Notes: generated by a model not told the origin, from the letters alone. A stretch of DNA of 64,000 bases from Epiperipatus broadwayi (GCA_028023455.1 JAQFVV010012416.1:5001594-5065593); one strand, 5' to 3'; positions 36,290 through 47,910 are shown, counted from the first letter of the stretch. Program-made: numbers and translations.

Positions 36290-38110
36290 TTAAAGGTTTT
36301 AACAGGTTATAAATGTAGATGATAACAATCATGTTGTATTCGTTGTTGAGGAATAAATAGCGAAGTTACAAGAGAACAATTTACTCCAGAAGTTTTCGCT
36401 TATTTTAGTTGAAAGTAAAAATAATTATAATGGAAAACAAGCTGTAGGGATTTATTTTAATTGAAAATAAAAATAACTAATTATAATGGAAATAATTATA
36501 ATTGAAAATAAGTTGTGGGGATTATTTTTATCAAAGATAAAAATAACTAATTAAAGTTAAGAACAATCAAAATAGAGTTGGAAAACATGCGGATTAAGAA
36601 TTCGGAGAGATGTAGCAGATAAGACTTAAACAAAAGAACTCGGGGGGATATAAAAACTGCGAGAAGAAAACATCGCACACTTGTTACAGTTTTGTTTAAC
36701 AGAAGCAAGCTGTTAGAGCTATTTGCGGCACAACTGTTTTAAAAATTGTTTCAGCAGAGTTCCAGATATTTAGTTATAATTTTTGTCCTCGTTTATGTTA
36801 TCTATCAGATTGTATGTTCTTTCTTACCCCTCTGAAAAACTTAGGGGTGAAGACATTACAAATCAACTCTTAAGCTATCAGCAATCTCAATCTGTACCCA
36901 AGGCAACTTCCTCTAACAATAAAGGTGGTACCATCTTTATCTATGGTCTCATATGTTTATATAGACCCTAAAGATTGCAACTTGACTAAGGAGGGTGAGA
37001 TTAATAATGCAAAGCAGTTTAAACAAGCCCCATTAATCAGGCAAATATAACCTGTTCTGAAAGCAAACTAATAAATAGTCAATGATAACTTCCAAATTCT
37101 GAAAGCAGACTAATAAATAGTCATATATAACTTCCAAATTCCATATAAAGTATATAAACATATGAGACCATAGATAAATGAGGCTGCCTTGACTGCAGGT
37201 TCAGACTGTTCATAGCTTAAGAGTTGATTATTATCATCTACATTTATAAACCTATAAAAGCCTTGAGTAATTGGCTTTATTATCTTAGTAAATATATACT
37301 TTATATATGACTATTTATTAGTCTGTTTTCGGAACAGGTTATATGTACCTGATTAATGAGGTTTTTTAAAACTTCTTTGCATTATTAATCTCACACTCTT
37401 TGGTCAAATTGCAATCTTTAGTGTCTATAAACATATGCAACTACAGATAAAAGTGATAACATCTTTATTGTTAAAGGTGGTTGCCTTGACTACAGGTTGA
37501 AATTGTTGATAGTTTAAGAGTTGATTGTTATCATTTACAATTATATATATCTATTAAAGTATTGAATAATTGGTGTTATTGACTTAATAAATATATACTT
37601 TATATAAAATTTGGAAGTTATAAATGACTATTTATTAGTCTGCTTTCAGAACAAGTTATATGTGCCTGATTAATGAGGTTTGTTTAACTTCCTTGCATTA
37701 TTAATCTCATACTCCTTGATCAAATTGTAATCTTTAGTGTCTATAAACATATACAACCATAGATAAAGGTGGTGCCACTTTTATTGTTAAAAGGGTGCCT
37801 TTATTACAGGTTGAGATTGTTAAAGTCTTAAGTAATTGAGTTTATTGTCTTAGTAAATATATATTTTAGATAAAATTTGGAAGTTATAAATGACTTTTAT
37901 TAGTCTGCTTTCGGAGGTTATATTTGCCTGATTAATGAGGCTTGTTTAAACTTCTTTGCATTATCAATTTTATAATCTTTAGTCAAGTTGCAATCTTTAG
38001 TGTGTATATAAACATATAAGATTGTAGATAAAGATAGTACCACCATTATTCTTACAGGAGGTTGCCTTGACAACAGGTTGAGATTGACAGCTTAAGAATT
38101 GATTGTTAAC
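36290..38110. repeat. Array of ~0.27-0.32 kb repeats with one inverted unit
   Basis: Landmarks such as TATAAACATAT..AGATAAA, CTGATTAATGAGG, TTGCATTATTAATCTCA and GCTTAAGAGTTGATT recur at intervals of about 264-318 bp from 37157 to 38110 in direct orientation. The left end (36295-36331 plus 36861-37140) is the same unit in reverse orientation, split by the solo LTR. The whole is a partly palindromic tandem array. Confidence 0.75.
36332..36860 (+). mobile_element. Solo LTR with 5-bp target duplication
   Basis: The element runs from TGTTGTATTCG to AGACATTACA and is flanked by AATCA on both sides (36327-36331 and 36861-36865). Removing it restores the reverse-orientation repeat unit of the surrounding array, an independent proof of its borders. 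Inside, GATATAAAAAC near 36646 resembles a TATA box, and ACCCCT/AGGGGT near the 3' end forms a small hairpin. It is unrelated in sequence to the LTRs at 24323 and 28730. Confidence 0.82.
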
Positions 38111-39077
38111 ATATATTCAATTGGGCCAGAGCAAGTTTATTGTTAATAATTATTAATACTTTTTCAAAATATTTATTTTTTTTACTGTAGATGCTCTGTT
38201 TCTGCAAGATTTTTAACAACTGTTTGTTTTTTTACTATCGGTAGCCAAATAGGAAAAATTTGTATCCAGGATTTTAGCGAACAGCATGATTAGGTTCTAT
38301 TTCACTTGTGATTCTATATACAGTAGATTACTATTATAATAGATGGCTCTGGAGTAAAGTAAATAGAATAAATTATTGCTTCTATAAGCATATGTTAAAT
38401 GTAAGCAGAAAAAATGTTCATGTGATGTTTAAGTGAGTGAACTTTTACAAATGTTTTCTTTTTTAGCTTGCATTTGAATATGCACTCAGAAATTGGACAA
38501 ATGAATAATTACAATATCTTATTAAAAGTCAAATATCAGAGGGAAAATATTTAAAAATAAAATTAGCATTAAATTTCATAATTTAATAAAAATGAATCTT
38601 TAAGTAATCTGAAAAAACAAAAAGATTATAAAACATTTTGATGAAATTCTATTTATATAATCATAATAAGTCAATATCATTTTGATGCATATAATAACTA
38701 TTTTTATTATTAATATTTAATGTTTTTAATCTATTAAATTTGTATATGTTAAAATTAAAAATAATAAATATCTTAATAATAAACATATTTAAAATTCTTT
38801 CATTTATGTATTATATCTATTTAGTTTTTAAAATATCCTATCCCTATGTCTCTGAATTCAATCCTTCATATTCAACTTTAAAGAATAGTTCTGATGAAGT
38901 CTATAGAATTATTGAAACTGTAAGCACAGAAAGTTACAATAAAAAGCATTGAATTCATGGACATAAAAAATAGCTTTTTAGATTTTGAATTGATATTGCA
39001 AATAGATTAAAAAACTTTAAAAAATACAACATTATATATATGATTTTTTTAATTTACTTACTATGAAATAAATTTAC

Positions 39078-39171
39078 CTGTGCACTGAGAACAACAATGC
39101 CCGGGTTGCACAGTGCCATGTGTGCATTCTACAGAGCATGTTTGTTTGGGATAACATGAAACTGATCCTTC
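39078..39171 (-). CDS. VWC gene exon 7: C-terminal half of VWC domain 4
   Basis: A 94-bp exon, phase 0 to phase 1, acceptor TTTCAG, donor GTAAAT. It encodes EGSVSCYPKQTCSVEC and closes with PGHCCSQC, giving all six cysteines C5-C10. The 1-nt overhang joins the next exon as an aspartate codon, as is usual at the between-domain phase-1 introns of this gene. Confidence 0.88.
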
Positions 39172-39685
39172 CTGAAACCAAAGAACTTTAATAAATTTAT
39201 CAACATTAATAGACAAATTCATTTTATACAAGAATGCAGATTATATTAGAAACAACAGAAGCTAAATAACCATGACAATTATGTTAGGATAGTTGACATG
39301 GATTACTGAGTCTCATAAAGTCCACTTCTATTTAAACATAACAAAAGTGCTCATGTAACACCGATAAATAAATAAAAAAATGAATAATATTATTAATGAT
39401 AGCTAATTAAAATAGAGTAACAATAACAATATACATGAAGAAAAAGCTCTATTAACACATTAAGTATCTCATTGCACAAATATTTATTAGCCTCCTAAAT
39501 TTAGAGATTAGCAGACAACAAAAAAAAGCATCATTCTATTAAATATTATACAGAAGTTATTTAATCAAATATTTGATCCGAGAGTAAAAAAAAAAAAAAT
39601 CAATTGTCTGACGTTAAATAAAACTAACGGAAGAATAATAATAAAAAAATTATATTAAAATTTTTTTTAGATAAATATTAATTAC

Positions 39686-39768
39686 CGAGCATTTACATCT
39701 TTTACATGGATCACTTCGCGATGTCCATTCTTGACCATGAATATACTCTACGCCATCTTGAGTACATA
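39686..39768 (-). CDS. VWC gene exon 6: N-terminal half of VWC domain 4
   Basis: An 83-bp exon, phase 1 to phase 0, acceptor TTTTTAG, donor GTAATT. It encodes CTQDGVEYIHGQEWTS followed by DPCKRCKCS, so C1-C4 are all present. The GQEW and DPC elements are the conserved part of the first VWC subdomain. The introns on either side are short (434 and 514 bp). Confidence 0.88.
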
Positions 39769-40202
39769 CTAAAAACAATCGAAACGCATGATGCTAAAAT
39801 ATCGTAACTAAAAACAATAGACATTTTTAAAATATACTTTATTTCAGAAGATAAGTTACTTTTTCTTAATAAGAGAATTAATTACTCAGAAGGTCATGTG
39901 ATGTTCAAACATCCAAAGAGTAGACAGTGCATGATAGAACAACAATTTTAGTCAAATTGAATATTTTTTTTTTGTTTTCCTCAGCTAAGAATCAATCAGA
40001 AACCTATATTCTTGATTCTATAATTGCACTAAATCATATAAAATAATAAAATACTCAACATTATGTAAAACTTTGATATGTGCAAAATTAAACAACAATT
40101 ATCTGAATAATCCATAAAAATTACCATAAATTTATTAACATTAATTCATTTTTATAAAAGAATATAATTTAATACTATAAATAGTAATAACAGAAGTATT
40201 AC

Positions 40203-40305
40203 GTGGACATTGTGTCGGGCAGCATTCTCCATGTCTTGAAACTGGTCGAGCACACGGAAGATTAGGAGTTGGACAGTGAATGGTCTGACATTTGACTGAA
40301 GAATC
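40203..40305 (-). CDS. VWC gene exon 5: C-terminal half of VWC domain 3
   Basis: A 103-bp exon, phase 0 to phase 1. The peptide starts DSSVKCQTIHCP, with all six cysteines of the second VWC half. Two features differ from its sisters: an extended loop between C6 and C7 (PTPNLP), and a closing HGECCPTQC, in which three rather than two residues separate the CC pair from C10. The donor is CAC|GTAATA. The split codon with the next exon reads leucine. Confidence 0.87.
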
Positions 40306-40372
40306 CTATAATAATATAAGTTTTAGTATCATTTCTAAAATAATAACCACTAAAAAGTTATAGACACCTTAC

Positions 40373-40455
40373 CAAGCAAGTGCAATTAAGACAAGGATTA
40401 AAACTAGGAATAAAAGTCTGTCTATCTTCAAAATATCTTCCATCATATTCACAAC
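40373..40455 (-). CDS. VWC gene exon 4: N-terminal half of VWC domain 3
   Basis: An 83-bp exon, phase 1 to phase 0, with a TTTTTTATAG acceptor and a GTAAGG donor. It encodes GCEYDGRYFEDRQTFIP and ends NPCLNCTCL, giving C1 and the full C2xxC3xC4 motif. It is separated from the next exon by an intron of only 67 bp (40306-40372), the shortest in the gene, which makes the split-domain structure obvious. Confidence 0.9.
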
Positions 40456-43400
40456 CTATAAAAAAATTATATATTTTTTTCATATAGTGTGTAGTTAGTG
40501 AAGAATATATATGTATATTTTGAATTTAATGGCAATTGAAGAGGGTTAAGGAATTAATCGAAAGTACTAGTTAATTACTGTTATATTTATTATTTTTATT
40601 GTTATTACAATAGTTTTTAATTAATGGGCATTATAATTCCCATAATACCAATCTCCTTCAAATGAATACTTGTTTGAAAGAGTGATATTGCATGGTAGAT
40701 TTGCAAATATATATATTTAATAATATGTAAGTGGAAATAGAAGATTAAAAATTATCATGCATGTTTGGAGTTTAAAATAATAGATATGCTGATTTTTAAC
40801 TGAATTTAAATTCTATATTTTAAGCTAAAATTAATGTAAAAGTCGCTAGCCTAATGAATAGCTATTAACAATATTTTGTACTAAAGATGTAAATCATCAT
40901 TAAGGTTGTGCAAGAGCTGTATATTTGTAGATTAAATTGCAATATATATATATTATAATGATCCGGATTTAGAGCTTAACGTCATCTACATACAGGGCGC
41001 AATCTAGGCATTTGAACCTAGAAAAATTTATAAATTTTGATTCCGGTCGTTAGCCCAAGTCACTAGCTCATTGGAATAGCAGAGATGTATATTTATAATA
41101 AATTCTTATCTAAGAATAATTTAAAAAAAAGAATAAAATAAGCCACTGCCAGTAATTAACATACAAACATTTATTTACGCACATATATATAAAATTTAAC
41201 ATTATTTTAGAATAACTTTTATTTTGGGTTTTAACTTGATTTTAGAATTTAAATTTACATTTTAATTTTTATGCTATTATAAGTTCGTACAGAGGGATTT
41301 ATAAAAGTTGTTTATAAATGTTGAGTATAGATCGGTTACATAGATTACACGGCTAAAACATTTCAAAATAAACATAAACGATCAAAATACAACATCATTG
41401 ATACCGTCAATTGCATAGAGAATACAAGAAACCCACTGGTATTCATCGTAAGATACCGCAGTGGCACCAATAACTTAAAAGACATCCGAATAAATACATT
41501 TTAGATACTCACAGTAAGGTATCAGTATTTACCGAATGTCTATATATATTTTGATCGAATATGAAAACCAAAAACATAATTAGCCGGTATAGAATCCATG
41601 CAAGCATCTATAAACAACTTAAATTTAATGCATTTTTATTTAGTGTCGAGTATGAATAGACTACATAGATTTGCATTTGAAGATAAAATATTCTATCCCC
41701 ATTTAACCTTAGGCTACAAGTTCGCAGTCAACCTGGCGTCAATCCATCTGATATATCAATGTATTATGAATATGGCAACACAAAATAGGTTAAGATAAGA
41801 CATTGACTCTTGTCAGATAGGAATATTACATCTATCTAACGAGAAGAACAATAAAAAAAAACTCCATAGAAACGGACTGCGGTCATTTTGCCGACTTACG
41901 ATCGCATTCCCTAGGCAAGAGGAAGTGTGCGGCGTATACAAGCGATTCTGCCCGTAGCGAATCTTGCATTACATCTATTAACTACATCAATATATCCAAT
42001 CCATTGACCCAATTCAACAACGACACGAATAACCTAAGATTACCCTCCCCTAATATAACTTTAAAAATCTATACACCCATTCACGCCCAACTTAAGTTTA
42101 TCATTGATATATTTTAATTTATCAGAAAACAGAAATCATAATAAAACTTAAAGAACAAAAAAAATATAAATGGAAATGATTTTACAAAAGAAATACATCA
42201 AATAACATTTTAACTACTTTAGTCAGATAGGAAATTCTTATATTTATAAATATTGAAAAGTTTAGTATTTAGAGTTCTTTTGTTTAGAAATGTTCATAAA
42301 TTATTTATATTTAAAGCTGAGAGTTCAAAAAGTTCTTACGATTTCAAAACGTTCCTTTTATCCGTTGCTTGCCGTTTGGAATCCACATTAAATCCCCCGA
42401 TGATCCTGTTGTCCTCAGTATAAGAAAAGCGATGTTTCATTTCTTTTTTTTCTTTTTTTTAACAACTGAAGGGATTGAAGAGTGCGTCTTTTCAATCCCT
42501 TCTCCTTCAACTCCGCACTAACACATAGTCACATCTCCTCCTTCTAATTAATTAAACCAAACCACTTTTTATTTCCAAATTTTTTCTTTTATACATAACT
42601 TTAGGATCCAATGGACGTTACATCATCATTGATGATGATCCTTTCGTTGAGGTCCGATTTCCCCGATGGATTTCTTTTATTGGCCATTCTGTTCCTATTG
42701 TTTTCCTATCTGACCGTTGCTTATACATTTTAGATGCCCAAGGCTAGTTTACTAATTAAAATAATCATTTCCATTTTACAAAAGATTAATTAATCTGTTT
42801 TCAAACTTAAACATATATTTTTATCTCTAAATCTTTTCTGAAAATTTAGTTTTAAAATACTTTTTCTTTAATAAAGTTTTATTTTAATAATTATTTATCT
42901 GTGCGATTTTATATATATGCGAGTTTAAGATAATGATTTTATTTTATTTTTAATTCTTAAAAAAGAAGCTTTTATTGGCGAACTTTTATTTTTTTTCATG
43001 TTTACTAATAAAAAAAAACAATGTAACGACGTCTGTGCCCGTTACAATATATATATGTATTTCATTCAGAAATATTATCAAATTCACTACTTCCTTATGC
43101 AATTCACTCTACTTTAAACACTTTTTAGCAAAAACCTTTTATTTTACATATAAGCATGTACAATCTTACATTTCAACTATTCTGCAGTCTTCTTCAGGGC
43201 TATGATATAAATAAATTAAAATACATAACTATATAAATAATACCATAAAAATGTAAACAATAAAATTAATAAAATAATAAAAAAAAAATAACAAAACATA
43301 ATAAAACTGAAATAGATATAATCAAACCCTAATAAAATAATCCAGTTAATATAAAATAAAATATACAATATAAATATAAAATAAATTATATGAAAATAAA

Positions 43401-43801
43401 ATTATTAAGTATTTTATTAAGATGGAGCTAATAAAACTAAAGTTTTTTTTATAAGGAATAGAAGTACTTAGGAGATTATTAAAAATAATAAAAATGAATA
43501 ATATATTTAAATTAATAGTTATTCATGAATATGAATATATACAGTCAGGAATACACATGTATAATTTATATTTATTTTATATTTATATTGTATATTTTAT
43601 TTTATATTAACTGGATTATTTTATTTATGTTTGATTATATTTATTTCAGTTTTATTATCTTTTGTTATATTTTACATTGTTTTTTTATTATATTATTTTT
43701 TATTAATTTTATTGTTTATATACACCTCTCACAACTAATAAGCTTATTAACAACCTTAAAGCATTAAAGCCACCATAGCTCCCAATTAAACCCCACAGGC
43801 T

Positions 43802-44116
43802 GTGTATAACATTGTGTGCCCTCACAATGGATGTGAAGCCTCATACTATGGTGAAACCAAAGCCACTATAGCTACTAGTTTGTCGCAGCATAAGTATAAG
43901 TATAATAAGTCACATACCAACCCAGAATGGAGTTCAATATTCCTACATCAAAAAGTAGCCGGACATGAGTTCAAATCCACCATTGCAAAATTGGTTTGTA
44001 CAAAGAGACATGATGTTAAACGTAAGATAAAGGAAGCTTACTTCATAGCGGAAGACTCCTTCACTATTAATCGCAAAGAATCATGTTTTGCTATATCAAA
44101 AAGATGGGCTAATTAA
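43802..44116 (+). pseudogene. GIY-YIG endonuclease domain of Penelope-like element
   Basis: An open frame of 104 residues. MYNIVCPHNGCEASYYGETK corresponds to the GIY...YIG motif with a cysteine pair typical of Penelope endonucleases. It continues with LSQHKYKYN, FLHQKVAGHEF and ends KRKIKEAYFIAEDS..TINRKESCFAIS..W. The domain looks complete and uninterrupted, ending at a natural stop, but lacks the upstream reverse transcriptase. The closest relative in the window is the fragment at 57372-57513. Confidence 0.75.
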
Positions 44117-44330
44117 TTCATTTGCATAAAGTTTGCATATTGTACATACATAACGATTCCTATGACAGGCTATGCCTATGAGAAATATACTTTCTCGAAA
44201 GTGCTAAGCCTTTTTAATTTGTTAATTATCATTTATATAGCTTTACATTATATGTTTGTTGGCACAATGTTATTATTATTATTTATATAGTTATGGTATT
44301 TTATTTTATTTTATTCATTATATCATAGCT

Positions 44331-44358
44331 CTGAAGAAGACTGCAGCACAGTCGAAAC
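44331..44358 (+). ncRNA. Hammerhead ribozyme-like core in Penelope terminus
   Basis: CTGAAGA (44331-44337), helix II GACT (44339-44342) with AGTC (44350-44353) and loop GCAGCAC, then GAAA (44354-44357). Compared with the core at 4272 the helix II bases differ but still pair. The minus-strand partner near 43170-43200 reads GAAATG after a helix with one G-U pair. Stems I and III are not evident. Confidence 0.48.
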
Positions 44359-44952
44359 GTAAGATTGTATATGCATATATGTACAATAAAAGGTTTTTGC
44401 TAAAAAATATTCAAAGTAGAGTGAAGAAATTGCATTTATATGTATATCATTATTTCTTCAGTCTAAAAACCGTTTACAACTTCTAGAAATATTCTATAAT
44501 GATCAATCTTTTGCTATTTGTTCTGTCTCTGCACAGAAGCTGTAAAAAGGTAAATGAGGTCTCCTCTTTGGCCATTTTCCAGGTGTCTTTCTTTTTTACC
44601 ATCTTTCAGGATATAATTCATCCAACTAAATCTTTTTGACCTTTGCCATTCTAAAAGGTACATAATCTCAACATATAAATTTTTCTCTATCCATTTTATC
44701 TCTTCCATTTTTTTCTATCTCACAATTAAAAAACATTTAATTTTATTAATGAAAAGAATCGAAATATATTGTAATATAAGAAGATATACATTCAAACTTT
44801 TCAAAAATCGCTCAACAGGTTTTCAGTATTTTCATGCTGCATTCATGACTAGTATTTAAATCTTTCTATTAATTAAAATTCCAACTTTGATTTTGTTGAA
44901 TGCTATTAAAGCATTGGTTGAAGGTATAATTTAAATTAGAAATAAATACAAG

Positions 44953-45600
44953 GGGTACCCAAAAGTAACCAGAATTTTATAATAAAAAAATTATCTATTT
45001 ATCTAAGTGTTATAAATTTAATGTCCTTCAAAGTACTGTCCATTTAATACAATACATTAGTCTAAAGGTGTTTTTTACTTTTCGAAATAGTCAGGAAACA
45101 TGAAGTGAAGCCTTTTAATGCCTGCATCGTTTTTTCCTTCACAGCTTCTAAGTCCACAAAAAAAATAAATTTGAGGCATTTTATCATTCAAGAAAATAAA
45201 CAGAAGTCACATGGTTAGAGATGGAATGAATGTGAACTGATAGCTAAGCTTGATCATGTTGAATTTAATTAAACATTGTTTCATATATGACTGTGCTTAG
45301 AAGCATTATCGTGGTGAAGCTTACACTTCTCACTTTGTTAAAAAATGGAATATTTACATTTTACAGCATCACACAAACCATTTCAGAACTTGGTGAATTT
45401 GACAATTTTATTAAACCATTCGTAAACTTGTTTTCCCTGAACAGCTTTATTGTAATCTGTTTCAAGCATTACAACAATTTTCCTGCTATTTTCTCTAAAA
45501 GAAAACAAAATTTCACATTATTTCAACTTTTCAGCCATTATAAAAAATCAACAAATATGCGAAACACACTATAATTTATAAGAAAATGTGCAACTTGGTA
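44953..45600 (-). pseudogene. Truncated mariner-like transposon
   Basis: The left end GGGGTACCCAAAAGTAACCAGAA is typical of mariner-family terminal repeats. Just inside, the minus strand reads NGQYFEGH and upstream of it FPDYFEK, matching the carboxy terminus of mariner transposases, with stops. The same end and spacing recur at 54183-54640. No second terminal repeat or catalytic region is recognisable. Confidence 0.65.
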
Positions 45601-45620
45601 GCTTGATGCAAAAGGATCCC

Positions 45621-45719
45621 TGACAGTCAAGTGTTGGTGGTCTAGTGGTTAGCATAGCTGCATTCCAAACAATTGACCCAGGTTCGCTTCCCGGTCAACG
45701 CATTTGACATATGATAAAA
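45621..45719 (+). mobile_element. Minimal tRNA-Gly-derived SINE, copy A
   Basis: Positions 45631-45702 match a tRNA-Gly(UCC) gene in all arms: GTGTTGGTGGTCTAGTGG, the anticodon arm with TTCC, GGTTCGCTTCCC and CAACGCA, with about eight differences from the animal consensus. A short GTCAA leader precedes it and TTTGACATATGATAAAAA follows. AAAGGATCCC flanks it (45611-45620 and 45720-45729) as a target duplication, so it is a retroposed SINE, not a tRNA gene. Confidence 0.85.
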
Positions 45720-47816
45720 AAAGGATCCCAGAAAGAGGTATGTTAACAGCAGAAGCACGTATGATAACAGATGCATTTACCAGAGAATGATTCTGGTTAT
45801 TTTTGGTCCCCCCTCATATAATCAGATAAAGTCTCTTTCTTCAATCACTAAATTGATATTATTAGACTATATATATATATAAGTTCCTTCAATAGACTTC
45901 TCTTCCTTATATTTGTTGAAAACCATCAGTTTATTTTTATTTTATTGTTTCCGTAGAAGCATTTTTTGTTTCTGTTATTAGAATATTAAAATTTTAGTAT
46001 TTAATAATGGAAGACTGAAAACTTGGAAATGATTTTTAAATATAGTGATACAACTTTAAAAACCAAGATCAGAAATGCTAAAGTTATGTTCTGTTAAAGT
46101 TGAAAGCTAAAAAATAATGATTAAAAAAAATTATTAATGATTTTAAACTATCATACAACACAGATATTTGTGAATTCTACAGACAGCAGAATTAAAAAAT
46201 GAGCAAATGCATACTTTATCAGATCAAATCAAATTTTTCACTCAAAGTCCAAATGATTAAGTTAAAACTATCATATTTTGATCATATTATGAAATTATTT
46301 ATTTATTTACCAAATGGATTTTTTTTAGACAGCTTAAATATTAATAAAACATCACAAAAAACTTGTAAAAATTCCAACCAGAAAATAGACTCATTGGTGA
46401 CTTTTATTAACTTCCCATTCTACCATTGTAGTCATAGATTTGATAGTCATTACTATGTGGTTTATGGTTTGTGTTTGTCACCAACTGGCTATTAAATTCT
46501 GTTTATGAAGTAGACATGCACAAAAAGCATGGATTGATAAGACTCTAGATACATCTACAAAGATCAAACCCAGCTGGGTTTTATCATTGGATCTGCAAAA
46601 AGATATTTCTTTAGACCCTCATAGGAATTACATTTTTAATGGCCATAATTCTTCAATTTTATATTCTTGGTTGAACAACCAAAAATTGAAAAATTTAATT
46701 AATCATAAGAGATAGAATGCTTGGAATATTGATGGTGAAAAAAATAAGAAAACAATCAATCATATGGTGGATGGACTCCATCATCAGAATAATGAATGTG
46801 TAGCAACTCTCTCCTTACAGTGGTGCTATCTAGTGGTTTAAAAAGCAAATATACCTTCCTACAGCCCTAAAAAGCTAAACAGATCATAAATTATTTTGAA
46901 AAATGCTATTGATAAAATTGTTAGGAGTTGCTACTGACTTAATAATAATAATTATAATACCTAGATACAACATAATATATCATTTACACATATTTTGGCT
47001 GCTCTGTTTATCACACTTTATTCATGTAGAATAATTTTCATTATCTGACAGAGTTTTTATATTATTTATATATCATATAAATCATAGAGCAACTAATAGA
47101 TTATCTTGAATACGTTTTCAATTGTTTTTTTCCATTTGATGTGTGTGTCATATGTATATCTTACGATAAAATCAAATAAAATATCAAAATTGTAAATATT
47201 TATGATTATCCTTATAACATATATCATTATAAAATATTTATATCTACTTACATTCATAGATATCACTCCATGACTATTGTTATGTTCAATTTGATATGAA
47301 ATATTATTGATAATATTTTTATTTGAACACTATCATATAAGCTGAAGTCATGTGATGTCTTATTGGTTTTACACCAATCCTGGGCAAAGAATAGGGGTGC
47401 TTAAGTGCATCATAATATATAAAGAACTGATTTCATATCTATATGACTACACAAGCAAATAGGCTTAGACTGAAAACAACAATGTCTTTCAATTTAGGCT
47501 AATAGCTTGTAGTAAAACAAAGAAGATAGCTAGTGGAGAAAAAGTGCATTAAATCCAAAAGTTCCAGATAAACTATTTCCGGATCCAAAGCTACTTACTG
47601 ATGAAAGCCATAAGCTAGAAAATAGACTGAGGATATTGGATAAATCAGCACTGGATAGGAATTTATTAACACTAACATCTATTGATTACTAAAGCTTACA
47701 CTAGGTAGTGTAATCATGGTGAAAAAAAAAGAATTCATGATTTTTTTTTCGATTTTTTTGTTATGAAAACATTTAGCTTTATGCTGCAATTTAAAAATAA
47801 AAATAATAACTTTTAC

Positions 47817-47910
47817 CTTTAGGACAAACAGGACATTTTCCAGGTAATTTAGTAGGATTGCGGCAAGATATAGGGGGGCATTCTTGGGCTTCACACTGGA
47901 CATTGCCACT
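47817..47910 (-). CDS. VWC gene exon 3: C-terminal half of VWC domain 2, one cysteine short
   Basis: The exon opens in phase 0 after a TTTTAAG acceptor with SGNVQCEAQECPP and ends in phase 1 at a GTAAAA donor. It contains five cysteines instead of six: the usual CCxxC closing motif is PGKCPVC, so one of the adjacent pair C8/C9 is absent. Together with the missing C2 in the preceding exon this domain has eight rather than ten cysteines. The frame is open and joins cleanly to the next exon (G|GT), so this is not simple pseudogene decay. The following intron of about 7.4 kb carries Penelope and mariner debris. Confidence 0.87.

Larger units (their letters stand above)
34497..39077. other. Intron between exons 8 and 7
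   Basis: About 4.6 kb. It contains a trinucleotide-rich tract (34690-35290), an unassigned stretch (35300-36290) and the array with solo LTR (36290-38110). In 38110-39070 I see only AT-rich sequence. Confidence 0.6.
43040..44470 (+). mobile_element. Penelope-like element fragment with inverted ends and GIY-YIG domain
   Basis: Outer arms 43050-43220 and 44325-44470 are inverted relatives (AGAAGACTGCAG and flanking TTTTGCTAAAAA). A second AT-rich palindrome (about 43240-43410 with 43555-43720) lies inside. The centre encodes a 104-residue GIY-YIG endonuclease. Penelope-like elements typically end with pseudo-LTRs, sometimes inverted. The reverse transcriptase part is absent, so this is a 5'-truncated or internally deleted copy. 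Confidence 0.72.
40456..47816. other. Intron between exons 4 and 3
   Basis: About 7.4 kb. It holds a Penelope copy with inverted ends (43040-44470), a truncated mariner (44953-45600) and SINE copy A. The stretch 41380-42740 is somewhat less AT-rich and has no recognisable frame; part may be upstream Penelope sequence. I recognise nothing firm in 45730-47800. Confidence 0.55.

Noticed and set aside
44514-44708. 64-residue minus-strand frame (MEEIKWIEKNLY..).
   Set aside because: Faintly similar in style to LINE carboxy termini, but no diagnostic motif. Not supportable as a feature.
45631-45702. A functional tRNA-Gly(UCC) gene.
   Set aside because: It has about eight differences from the consensus, carries a retroposon tail and is bracketed by a target duplication, as are two other copies. 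SINE is the better call.
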